A stretch of DNA of 64,000 nucleotides from Mesorhizobium sp. AR02 (lineage in GTDB: Bacteria > Pseudomonadota > Alphaproteobacteria > Rhizobiales > Rhizobiaceae): NCBI RefSeq assembly GCF_024746835.1, contig NZ_CP080533.1, forward strand, positions 186,001-250,000. The letters run 5' to 3'. Under the pieces are notes generated by a model. The model worked only from the letters and a program-made list of their open reading frames with translations. It had not been told where the DNA came from and made no database searches. The first letter of the stretch is position 1, and every line of letters starts with the position of its first letter. The translations under genes and the position numbers were made by a program. Shown piece by piece: positions 56,803 through 64,000 of this stretch.

Positions 56803-58827
56803 TTGCAACGTCGATCCGTTCGATCGCATCTGCTTGGCCTGATCGCCGCAGCGATCATCCCTGTATGGCTGTTTGCCGGCTATTTGCTGGTTCAATTCGC
56901 CTTACACGAGCGATCCCGTTTCGAGCAGGATGCCGTGCAAACGGCCAAGCAGGTTTCCCTCGTTGTCGAAGGCGAACTCCTCAATCTGCGGACGGTTCTC
57001 GATGGCTTGTCGAAATCGGCCGCTCTTGCCAATGGCGATATGCAAACCTTCAACAGCGAGGCGCTCGACCTTGTTCAGGGAACGGACCGCGTCATCGTCT
57101 TGCGGGATCTCGCGGGTAGACAGTTAATGAGCACGGAGGCCCGCTACGGCGCAGACATGCCGGCCAGCGAGCCGATAACCGATCACGATCGCGAAGAAAT
57201 CAAGACTGCCGGCATATACGTCAGCGATGTCTTTGCCGACACGCGTTCGAGCACTTACCGCGTTCAAATCGTCATGCTGGTACCAGCTCCCAGGGGCAAG
57301 GATTTGCTTCTTTCAATTTCTGTCCCGACGACACACATCCGCGATGTGATGATGCCGGCCGTACCGGAGGGCTGGACAGTCGGCGTGGGAGATCGTCAAG
57401 GACACTTCGTGGCACGTTCAAAGAAGCACGAGGAGATGAGCGGGAAGCCCGGACTGCCAGAATATGTCGAGAAAGTCGTCGGCCGCTCCGGTAGCTTTAC
57501 ATCCCGCAACATCGAAGGCGCGAGGCTGCTAGCCGGATACTACAGATCGTCCAACTCAGACTGGTTCTATACAGCCAACCTACCGCTCTCGGTAGCGCAA
57601 GCCCCGCTGTGGCGATCGCTGGCCGCCATTTGCGGCATCGGCGTCCTCTCACTTCTGGTCTCGATCGCGCTCGGATACACATTGGGTAGGCATTTTACCC
57701 GCGCCACTGCAGCTCTTGTCGCTCGCGCCGAGGCGCTTGGGCTTGGACGCAGGGTCGAACCCCTAACTACCTCCGTTGCCGAATTTGCCGCTGTCTCGAC
57801 TGCGATGGTTGAGGCGGATCGGGCCATAGCCGAACGCCGGACCGAGCTGGAAGCGGTTTTGGACACGGTGCCGGCGGCGGTGTGGTTCACCTATGATCCC
57901 AAAGCGCTACAGGTAATCCGCAACCGCTTCGCGGCGGAGCTGATGGGGTTGCCGACCGACGGTTCGCAATCCTTTGGCAAGCCGGACCGTGTGATCGACA
58001 CCATAGCCGTCAAGAATGGGCAAATCGTCAGCCGCGAGGACCGACCGCTCAGCCGCGCAATGCGCGGAGAGTTTGTTGACCACGAAGAGTTTACCTACAC
58101 GCTTCCATCAGGGGGCGAACGCTTCTTGCTCTCAAGCGCGCGCCCGATCCGAAATCCGGGTGGCGCAATTGTTGGTGCCGTCCAAATCAGCCTGGATATC
58201 ACTGAGCGTAAACGCGGCGAAGAGCACCGCAGATTGCTGACAAACGAACTAAACCACCGTGTCAAGAATACGCTTGCGGTCGTCCAATCCATCGCAAGCC
58301 AGACCATCCGCAACGCCACGACCTTGCCCGAGGCCGGACGCACGCTTTCAAGCCGGCTCGTCTCGCTGGCAAAGGCGCATGACCTGCTGACACAGCAGAA
58401 TTGGAGCGGGGCCGATCTGAACGACCTGATTACGGCGTCCGTCAAGCCACATGCGCCAATCGAGCGGTTTCAACTCAGCGGCGAGCCGGCATGGCTTCCG
58501 GCCAACATTGCCCTTTCAGTGGCTTTGGCGTTCCACGAGCTTACGACCAATGCGATCAAATACGGTTCATTGTCGAATGCGATCGGGATGGTTTCGGTCT
58601 GCTGGAAGGTTGTCTGCCAAAAACAGCATCGCCGGCTTGAGCTGGAATGGCGTGAGCAGGGAGGTCCGCCGGTTGGGACTGCCGGAAGGAAGGGTTTTGG
58701 CACACAGCTCCTTAATCGGGTGTTCGATTCCGGCCCTTCGGACCGCGTCACATTGAAGTTCGAGACGTCGGGGCTGGTTTGCGACATGCGCGTGACCTTG
58801 TCTCGCCGGGATGAGGGTGTCGTGTGA
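56803..58827 (+). CDS. membrane HWE-family histidine kinase
   Basis: A 674-residue sensor: membrane helix 9-31, a periplasmic Cache-like domain of about 240 residues (VIVLRDLAGRQLMST, WTVGVGDRQGHFVARS), a second helix near 270-292, a HAMP-like region, PAS (about 345-465, ending ISLDITERKR), and an HWE kinase domain with His485 in NELNHRVKNTLAVVQSI, the N-box HELTTNAIKYGSL and the WREQGG motif that defines the class. HWE kinases commonly phosphorylate PhyR-type or single-domain regulators of the general stress response. The start is a TTG after GGCAGAGG, so it is uncertain. Confidence 0.88.
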   Translation: MQRRSVRSHLLGLIAAAIIPVWLFAGYLLVQFALHERSRFEQDAVQTAKQVSLVVEGELLNLRTVLDGLSKSAALANGDMQTFNSEALDLVQGTDRVIVLRDLAGRQLMSTEARYGADMPASEPITDHDREEIKTAGIYVSDVFADTRSSTYRVQIVMLVPAPRGKDLLLSISVPTTHIRDVMMPAVPEGWTVGVGDRQGHFVARSKKHEEMSGKPGLPEYVEKVVGRSGSFTSRNIEGARLLAGYYRSSNSDWFYTANLPLSVAQAPLWRSLAAICGIGVLSLLVSIALGYTLGRHFTRATAALVARAEALGLGRRVEPLTTSVAEFAAVSTAMVEADRAIAERRTELEAVLDTVPAAVWFTYDPKALQVIRNRFAAELMGLPTDGSQSFGKPDRVIDTIAVKNGQIVSREDRPLSRAMRGEFVDHEEFTYTLPSGGERFLLSSARPIRNPGGAIVGAVQISLDITERKRGEEHRRLLTNELNHRVKNTLAVVQSIASQTIRNATTLPEAGRTLSSRLVSLAKAHDLLTQQNWSGADLNDLITASVKPHAPIERFQLSGEPAWLPANIALSVALAFHELTTNAIKYGSLSNAIGMVSVCWKVVCQKQHRRLELEWREQGGPPVGTAGRKGFGTQLLNRVFDSGPSDRVTLKFETSGLVCDMRVTLSRRDEGVV

Positions 58828-58870
58828 CTGCAGGTCATTCCATCCTGAAGGGTAGGGCAGAGCCGCCACG

Positions 58871-59913
58871 TTATCGCGCGGCTGTGACGTTTGGAACTTC
58901 AACCATCACCTTCACACCCCGGTCGGACCACTCACGTTCTGCAGATCCTCGGAGCTGGCGCCGGATCGTGGCTTCCGCGATCACGGTGCCAAAACCCGAT
59001 CTTCGGATGGTCGTGGTGGCGGTCCACCTGTTTCCTCCCATACGAGGGCGAGCCCTTTGTTCTGCGGAGTGTCTGTCCAATGGATCGACACTTGGCCGCT
59101 TCTTCCAGAGAGCGAGCCGTGAGATGCCGCGTTCACGGCTAACTCGTGAATGAACAAAGCGAGCGGCTGGACGGCATGTGACACAAGCATGATATCGGGC
59201 CCATCGAGAACAGTTCGCGTGGCTCCGTAGGGCTCGATTTGAGTTTCTATCGCCTCGCGCAGCGGAATCTCGTGCCAACGGCGCCGCGCCAGCAGTGCGT
59301 GCGCGCGGGCCAAGGCCTGAATTCGCTCCTGGACGGAGGAGGCATAAAGGGCGGCGTTGTCGGATCTGGTCAACCGAACGATGCTGTCGACCAGTGCCAG
59401 CACATTGTTCGCGCGGTGGTCGACCTCCAGCAAAAGCCTGTGCTCTGAAGCTTCAAGGGATTCAACCTTGCGATAGTCCGTACGGTCGATTTGGGACCCG
59501 AAATGATAGGCGAGACGACCATCGTCATCAAGAACAGGGCTCAGGTGAAGCCGGTTCCAGAACGTTGATCCATCCTTGCGGTAGTTCAGCAGCTCCACGC
59601 TTACGTTGCGCCTTTCGATCAATCCGGCACGGATTTCCGCCACAGCGGCCGCCGATGTTGATGGGCCCTGAAGAAAACGGCAATTTCGCCCTAGAACTTC
59701 GTCGGCTTCATAGCCGGTCAGATTTAGAAAAGCGGAATTGGCCAACACGATCGGATAATCGTCACGCGTGGCGTCCGTGACCACCATAGGCATTCTGGTC
59801 CGCTGAAAAGCCGTTGCGGCCAATTCTTTCCAGTCCTGGATCACGTCGGCCGTGACCGCAGCCGGTGGGTCACCATGAATGTGGGATGTATCTTTTTCGT
59901 CCATTAAGGTCAT
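58871..59913 (-). pseudogene. LOV-domain HWE histidine kinase, frameshift near the C-terminus
   Basis: ATG 59913 was chosen from LOV kinase lengths. The LOV domain (about 35-150) has GRNCRFLQG with the flavin-reactive Cys78, FWNRLHLSPV and FGSQIDRTDY. The kinase part has His166 (LEVDHRANNVLALVDSI), FIHELAVNAASHGSLS and WEETGG. At about 59000 the frame breaks; the adjacent frame supplies the missing end, GFGTVIAEATIRRQLRGSAE to VMVEVPNVTAAR, stopping at 58871. All key residues precede the break, but the last ATP-lid strand is lost. Blue-light sensor kinases of this class feed the general stress response. Convergent with the other HWE kinase. Confidence 0.85.
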
Positions 59914-60274
59914 GCCTGGCGTTCTGTCGGACTTCAAGGAAGCGCTGCCTGAGCCTGGTTTTTGCGCCGCACGCTCAAAGGCGAAGTCATGCACGATGTG
60001 AACAGCGCGCCACCAGGAGGCCGTCGCAGGCCATTTGTGTATCCACGCCGTTGAGGAGTCAGTCGCCCTGTCTCGCACTCAGTATTGACACGCGTTTTGC
60101 CCAGCCGTTGATATCAATCTTGCAACGTCCAAGCCGAAGGGCAGCTAGCGCGTGCCCCGAAAAAGGCCCGTCCTCATGGGACGGGTCCAATCTTAGGGCA
60201 CGCCGGTAAGTGGGTCGAACTACCGGCTGGCCAGGAGACGTTTAGCCTTCGTCCTCGTCCAGGTGAGGATCTTT
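59914..60274. other. intergenic stretch containing a terminator
   Basis: Holds the hairpin at 60165-60187 and no supported gene. Confidence 0.5.
60165..60187 (-). terminator. Rho-independent terminator for the 94-residue secreted protein gene
   Basis: CCCGTCC (60167-60173) pairs with GGACGGG (60179-60185), extended by two pairs. On the minus strand it is followed by a run of five T, about 90 bases after the stop of the gene at 60275-60559. Confidence 0.75.
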
Positions 60275-60559
60275 TCAACCACCCATCTTCTTGGCCATGG
60301 CACAGAAATCCGCATGCGACTTGTTAATCGTGGTATCGCCGCAGTCCTTCAACACAGCCTTCTGTTCGTCGGGTTTCATGGCCTTCCATGCGGTCTTGAA
60401 ATCCGCTTCCGACCTCAATGTTTTCATGCCGGCATCGGTGAAGAACGGCGACATCTTCGCCGGATCGTCCAACGCGGAGGTGCCATTGGCAGCCGCGAAC
60501 GCCGAGCCAGTCATCATTGCCAAAGCCATTGCGCCCATCGTGAGCATCTTGATGTTCAT
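60275..60559 (-). CDS. small secreted protein, unknown
   Basis: A 94-residue protein with a signal peptide (MLTMGAMALAMMTGSAFAA) and a mature helical part, DPAKMSPFFTDAGMKTLRSE, FKTAWKAMKPDEQKAVLKDC, DFCAMAKKMGG, with two cysteines that may pair. AAGGAGG precedes ATG 60559. A perfect EcfG promoter (60608-60632) and a terminator make it a single-gene stress-induced unit. Function unknown. Confidence 0.75.
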   Translation of the reverse strand: MNIKMLTMGAMALAMMTGSAFAAANGTSALDDPAKMSPFFTDAGMKTLRSEADFKTAWKAMKPDEQKAVLKDCGDTTINKSHADFCAMAKKMGG

Positions 60560-60607
60560 TTGAATATCCTCCTTGTAGGGTCATTCAACACGAGTGACCT
60601 AGAGGAG

Positions 60608-60632
60608 AACGTCCGCTTCTGAACTGTGTTCC
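60608..60632 (-). promoter_or_regulatory. EcfG-type promoter (GGAAC-N16-CGTT)
   Basis: Minus-strand GGAAC (60632-60628) and CGTT (60611-60608), 48 bases before the start codon. Confidence 0.7.
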
Positions 60633-60741
60633 CCTGCGCTGCACCGTCTTCTGCCAATCTTCGATCCGGCCCTGCCGCCAAGCTCCCTCCCCGTATGGAA
60701 GGCCAATTCCGGTCGGCCGTTCACCTATGAAGGTCCACCAC

Positions 60742-60951
60742 TCAGCCATCAGCGCCGGCAGCGGCCTCGACTTGCCTCGCGTGCTCTTCTGCGATCTTAA
60801 GCAGAGCTACAGCCGTTTCCTGGGCCGTCCATCCCTGAGCCTCTGACGCAGCCACCAAGGCAGCGAATGCCGCTTCCAGCGCGACTTCGCAGTTAACCTG
60901 GCGATCTGGGCTTTCTTCGGGAAGTATCGGGGGTTCAACGGATTGGGACAT
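60742..60951 (-). CDS. small conserved helical protein
   Basis: A 69-residue protein: VALEAAFAALVAASEAQGWT, AQETAVALLKIAEEHARQVE. An amphipathic helical pair with no recognised family, although the pattern looks like a small rhizobial conserved protein. It lies downstream of the pyrophosphatase gene on the same strand. Confidence 0.55.
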   Translation of the reverse strand: MSQSVEPPILPEESPDRQVNCEVALEAAFAALVAASEAQGWTAQETAVALLKIAEEHARQVEAAAGADG

Positions 60952-61064
60952 GCGTGATCTCGTGCAAAAAACAGGAAAGCCGTGTACGGGTCCGATCCGA
61001 GGACCGATCTTCGCCGCAAGGACAAACTTTTAGAGCCGTCTAATGTTCCGTGAGATCTGCCCCG

Positions 61065-61592
61065 TCAGTTGGTACGGGCAAAGGCTTTCATGCCCTTCCT
61101 GATCGCTTTTAGAGCGTTCGCCGCCCCCTGCCAGCCCTTGAACTTGATGGTTTTGCCGGTGCCAAGCACCGAGGAGAGAAAGAACTGCTCGATTTCCCGC
61201 CTGAGGTGCTCGGGCACTTGGTCAGCAGTCTCGTCCTCTGCATCCTCTTTATGAGGGCAGAAAATAAAACGATCATTGCGCAGGGCCTGGCCGTCCTGGT
61301 CCTTCTGCTTGACACGCAGCGCACCAAGCAACTGGCATTTGATAACCACACCTGGGGCGGTAGCAGCCTGATGAATAACGAGGCCATCGAGGGGGTCACC
61401 ATCCTCGCCCAGCGTCGAAGGGATAAACCCCCAGTCGTAGGGGTAACTCATTCCAACCGGCAGGGGCCGGACATAGCTAAAGACCCGGGACGCTGGATCA
61501 TAGGCTAATTTGGCCTCAGCACCACGAGGGGTTTCAACCACCACCCTGATCAGGCCACCCGTTGTCGTTGGCAGCTTTAGAAAGTCGCGCAT
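61065..61592 (-). CDS. ppa: inorganic pyrophosphatase, family I
   Basis: A 175-residue soluble pyrophosphatase hydrolysing diphosphate to two phosphates. It shows VRPLPVGMSYPYDWGFIPST, the metal-binding EDGDPLDGLVI, and a C-terminal LGTGKTIKFKGWQGAANALK. The usual DxxxDP-LD metal cluster is partly altered (DGDPLDGLV rather than DGDPLDVLV). ATG 61592 gives family-typical length with GAGG upstream; the frame extends to 61706 without support. It is transcribed from one arm of a bidirectional EcfG-type promoter. A housekeeping copy probably exists elsewhere. Confidence 0.85.
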   Translation of the reverse strand: MRDFLKLPTTTGGLIRVVVETPRGAEAKLAYDPASRVFSYVRPLPVGMSYPYDWGFIPSTLGEDGDPLDGLVIHQAATAPGVVIKCQLLGALRVKQKDQDGQALRNDRFIFCPHKEDAEDETADQVPEHLRREIEQFFLSSVLGTGKTIKFKGWQGAANALKAIRKGMKAFARTN

Positions 61593-61622
61593 TAAAAGGC
61601 CTCGCAAATGTGAACCGGCTTT

Positions 61623-61649
61623 GGAACTTCGGGTCGTTGATAATGTTCC
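61623..61649. promoter_or_regulatory. self-overlapping bidirectional EcfG-type promoter
   Basis: GGAAC (61623-61627), 17 bases, then GTTCC (61645-61649). Read on the plus strand this is GGAAC-N17-GTT for the gene at 61678; read on the minus strand the same bases are GGAAC-N17-GTT for ppa at 61592. Both start codons lie about 30 bases from their -10 boxes. Confidence 0.7.
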
Positions 61650-61677
61650 GAAGTCCTGCGCTAAGGAGGTTTGAGGC

Positions 61678-61887
61678 ATGACAAAAGCTCCTCTACATAT
61701 GCTCAAGGGCGTGGGCTATTTGATCTCCACGGTCAGCGTTATCCTGCTTGCCATCGTCAGTTGGAAAAGCGCTTCAGAAAGCCCGTTGCTGATGGGCTGC
61801 CTACTCGTCGGCGCCGTAGCATCCATTGCTGGCATGTTATGTCGATGGGTCACGTATGAAATCGAAAAGCGTCGGGAAGGGAAATAG
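61678..61887 (+). CDS. small two-helix membrane protein
   Basis: A 69-residue protein with two membrane helices (VGYLISTVSVILLAIVSW and LLMGCLLVGAVASIAGMLC) and a positively charged C-terminal tail (YEIEKRREGK). AAGGAGG precedes ATG 61678. Divergent from ppa, sharing the bidirectional promoter. Function unknown. Confidence 0.7.
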   Translation: MTKAPLHMLKGVGYLISTVSVILLAIVSWKSASESPLLMGCLLVGAVASIAGMLCRWVTYEIEKRREGK

Positions 61888-62478
61888 GCGGCACAGGCGT
61901 GCTGGCGTCAGCGCCCGTTTGACGACACCCTGGTGTCTTCGGATGGCTGGTAAAGGAAGGTTTCTGTCGCCTCGCCCGGCTTCCCGGCATGGCTTGCAGT
62001 AAAGCACGTTAATCAGATTTCAATGCATGCAACCGTTCTCTTAACCTGTGCGATCAACCAGCATCTGGACGTCCAGTCGCGTATGGCGCGGCAGGTCATG
62101 CAGCAGACCGAAAGCCCCGATCCAATCGGCCGCGTTTGCCGAGCGTGTCTTAGACAAACGGTTGTTTCATTTGTCATCGCCGGCCGCCGCTTATCCGTGA
62201 CCTCTTCTCAGGGTGCCAGACGATTTTTGCCGTCCAGCTTGATGTGCTTGTCGATCATTGGGTGCTTTGGCGTGTTCCAGGTGAACGTCCAGCAGCGTAA
62301 TTTTCACCTGTGGCTTGCAGCGGCTGCAGTCGAATTTCAGTGACAGGGATCAGGTCGAATGCCTGCGACTCCCTGAAAGGAATGACATTTGGACGAGTTT
62401 CACCATTTGAGATGAGGCACCTGCAACTAGGTCCAAGGTCGGGCGTTAGATCTTAAATGTCAGCCCGGAGGAAACATC
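61888..62478. other. gene-free stretch
   Basis: A plus frame at 62023-62343 has no ribosome binding site and an unlikely composition. No promoter of EcfG type or hairpin stood out. Confidence 0.45.
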
Positions 62479-62808
62479 ATGGCAAACACACCCACTCCAA
62501 ATGAACCATTCAGCCCAATTCCACCCCTGGACACGAGTTCGGGCGTTAACCGGACAACACGTGTCAGGTCAAGAAGCGGCGGCGCTGGATGGCTTGCTGT
62601 ATTGATTATTATTGTTCTCGCTATCGTCGCCTATTACTCCTTCAGCAGAACCCGCGATCATGCAGTCCCGGTCGCCGAGACGCCGGCAGCGAGCACACCC
62701 GCTCCGGCGTCTGTCACCCCAGCAAAGCCCGCCGAGCCAGCACCCGCTCTCGCCCCTGCGCCTAGCCCTGCAAAGACGGCCCCTGCACCGGCCGCGCCTG
62801 CCAACTAG
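62479..62808 (+). CDS. single-pass membrane protein with Ala/Pro-rich tail
   Basis: A 109-residue protein: polar N-terminus, one membrane helix (GWLAVLIIIVLAIVAYYSF), then a long Ala/Pro/Thr/Lys tail probably in the periplasm. CGGAGGAAA precedes ATG 62479. Monocistronic, ended by the terminator at 62826-62852. The tail is typical of a cell-wall-spanning linker. Function unknown. Confidence 0.7.
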   Translation: MANTPTPNEPFSPIPPLDTSSGVNRTTRVRSRSGGAGWLAVLIIIVLAIVAYYSFSRTRDHAVPVAETPAASTPAPASVTPAKPAEPAPALAPAPSPAKTAPAPAAPAN

Positions 62809-62825
62809 TCGAGTCTGCTGTAATT

Positions 62826-62852
62826 AAACGGCCCGTTGAAGACGGGCCGTTT
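62826..62852 (+). terminator. perfect 11-bp terminator hairpin
   Basis: AAACGGCCCGT (62826-62836), loop of five, ACGGGCCGTTT (62842-62852), 17 bases after the stop of the Ala/Pro-rich protein. Flanking A and T bases let it work in both directions. Confidence 0.85.
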
Positions 62853-63243
62853 GTGGTGACGGGAGCGGAGAGGCCGCACCTAACCGTGGAAGGCCTGATG
62901 CGTATGTCCTGAAATGAGCCCACTGTTACCCAAACCGATGTCGGCCAAGCCGCGTCACGCCAGCGCTCTGCACGGGTTCCGAAAATCGCTCTCGATCTGT
63001 GCATGAGAGGCAGCGGGCTTGGGTTCGCCAACGTGGCGAACGCTCAGAAATGGCCGTGCCAGCGCTGGCCCTCCTGCGGCACGTTCGGGTCATTGGGACC
63101 AGACTACCGTTTCGCCGTAGTCGTCCGAACGCGCCTCCGCGTCGTGTTGCTCTTCAAGGTCGCAATTCTCTTGCTCGCAGTCAGCGGTGCTGCGACTTCA
63201 CCGACGGCTAGCCACGGCGCCGCGCCGAAGGCGAGCGACATCT
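62853..63243. other. gene-free stretch
   Basis: Short overlapping frames only. No recognisable product, repeat or promoter. Confidence 0.45.
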
Positions 63244-63456
63244 TTAGGAGTGCGTGATGCCGAAGAAGCCAAAAGACACGATGTTGCCGGTGACTTCCTC
63301 GTCGATCTCTTCCCATTTGATGCCGACCGATTTTGCGTCGGCGAAACGCTTGTGCGTGACTTCGTCGATCGAGACGACATCGGCCGCCGCCGTCTCAGGG
63401 ACGTCGTTGCCCAGCCATTGGTGGAGGAAGTCGAGCCGCGCGTGCTCACACCCCAT
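63244..63456 (-). CDS. DUF768 family protein, displaced start
   Basis: Reads LDFLHQWLGNDVPETAAADV, VSIDEVTHKRFADAKSVGIK, WEEIDEEVTGNIV, clearly DUF768. The family start (V/M)STRG is present just upstream but in another frame, so one base is probably lost or gained near 63438. ATG 63456 would still give a 70-residue product with a changed N-terminus. Paralogue of the genes at 40127 and 40354. Confidence 0.65.
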   Translation of the reverse strand: MGCEHARLDFLHQWLGNDVPETAAADVVSIDEVTHKRFADAKSVGIKWEEIDEEVTGNIVSFGFFGITHS

Positions 63457-63518
63457 AAGCTCGCACCCCGCTTTCAGTTCCAACCAAGTCAACCTCAATT
63501 ACTTTACGCGTCTTTTTC

Positions 63519-63692
63519 TTAGCCCGAGGCTACCCACAGCGCAGAGCGGGGTCGGTGAGGGTTCGAATAAAGGCGCTGCTCACGTAACCTTGTTGATTTC
63601 GCTTCGCGCTCGGTGCGCTCTGCCTCGACGATCGCGCGGTACTCGCGATCGGCTCGCTCCAGCCTTTCCTTGTCAAATCGGCGCTGGGTCAA
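63519..63692 (-). CDS. small charged helical protein (copy 2 of the ERADRE family)
   Basis: A 57-residue frame from a TTG at 63692 reads RRFDKERLERADREYRAIVE and AERTEREAKSTRLREQRL. It matches residues 55-95 of the protein at 52623-52991. It starts just after the stop of the membrane protein gene on the same strand, so it could be translated with it. It may also be a fragment of a longer copy. Confidence 0.4.
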   Translation of the reverse strand: MTQRRFDKERLERADREYRAIVEAERTEREAKSTRLREQRLYSNPHRPRSALWVASG

Positions 63693-63698
63693 GAAAGC

Positions 63699-63857
63699 TC
63701 ACCATAGGAAGAATACGAACGCAGTCGCTCCCAGCACAAGGAGCGTATAGACGAACAGGAGCAAGTGGATGGGGAAAAAGTCATCGTCGTAGACGCTGCG
63801 GATTTGAAAGATCAGTCTGCGTTTGAGCACGTCAAGCACAAGAGGGGTGCCAGTCAC
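63699..63857 (-). CDS. small single-helix membrane protein
   Basis: From GTG 63857 (GAGGAC upstream) a 52-residue protein: PLVLDVLKRRLIFQIRSVYD, then a C-terminal membrane helix (HLLLFVYTLLVLGATAFVFF). The open frame continues to 63926, but the GTG has the better ribosome binding site. Unknown function. Confidence 0.5.
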   Translation of the reverse strand: MTGTPLVLDVLKRRLIFQIRSVYDDDFFPIHLLLFVYTLLVLGATAFVFFLW

Positions 63858-64000
63858 AAGCCTGTCCTCTCGCGACCTCCCGAGACCAGGAAATCTAGCA
63901 GTGCGGCGCGTGCCCATCAGAATCAATCGCGCTGATGGCTACAGGTTCCACCCTGCTATTAGGTTTTTTCGCCAAAGCTTGAGAGAGCAAGGGGGAGCCG

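Noticed and set aside
62023..62343. 106-residue plus-strand frame
   Set aside because: No ribosome binding site, atypical composition and no conserved motif.

Overview
The window looks like accessory DNA from an alphaproteobacterium of the order Rhizobiales, most likely Mesorhizobium or a close relative. This is inferred from high-GC coding, DUF768 proteins (a family I know mainly from Mesorhizobium), DUF982 proteins, a MucR remnant, HWE-type histidine kinases, a rhizobial-type LigD and EcfG-type promoters. No rRNA, complete tRNA, CRISPR array, replication origin or phage module was seen.

Layout. 1-9 kb: a decayed ISNCY-type transposase, a Crp/Fnr regulator, a general-stress SDR dehydrogenase, a large multi-sensor kinase that has lost its ATPase domain, and remnants of an esterase and an ABC substrate-binding protein. 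9-14.3 kb: a broken EamA exporter divergent from a CGNR zinc-finger regulator, then two overlapping NHEJ-type DNA ligase genes (ligD and a LigC-like ligase). 14.3-22.4 kb: a stress block with DUF4142, a glycine-zipper stress protein, a basic KGG-like protein, a katE-small protein-isochorismatase-like operon (katE frameshifted) and a YciE/DUF892 protein. 22.4-27.6 kb: a surface-sugar cluster (beta-propeller glycosidase-like protein, GT-B glycosyltransferase, UDP-galactopyranose mutase, GH1-like protein). 27.8-34.8 kb: an envelope/stress operon, small stress proteins, a cupin, an xthA-type nuclease, a SemiSWEET remnant and a truncated mucR. 34.99-37.47 kb: a complete IS66-family element with an exact 8-bp target duplication. 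37.5-42 kb: small rhizobial genes (DUF982, DUF768) and a third, ruined ligase. 42-49.8 kb: two hybrid histidine kinases, one with nine tandem 92-residue HAMP-type units like those of fungal Nik1 osmosensors. 50-64 kb: an Nramp remnant, DUF982 and DUF2188 proteins, a ruined lolA, a Gly-zipper lipoprotein, DUF1236, a shortened phospholipase-D protein, an HWE kinase facing a LOV-HWE kinase, pyrophosphatase and several small proteins.

How it fits together. By eye I found fourteen promoter-like sites of the form GGAAC-N16/17-GTT, the sequence recognised by the alphaproteobacterial general stress sigma factor EcfG. They sit just upstream of katE, the giant HAMP kinase, DUF1236, the PLD gene, ppa and many small proteins. 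The stretch therefore reads as a cluster of general-stress-response genes (oxidative defence, DNA repair, envelope proteins, sensors), although sigma EcfG, PhyR and NepR are not in the window.

The second theme is decay. About fifteen recognisable genes carry frameshifts, stops or internal deletions, mixed with intact long genes. Several lesions are large deletions and cannot be sequencing errors. Single-base ones such as that in katE could be.
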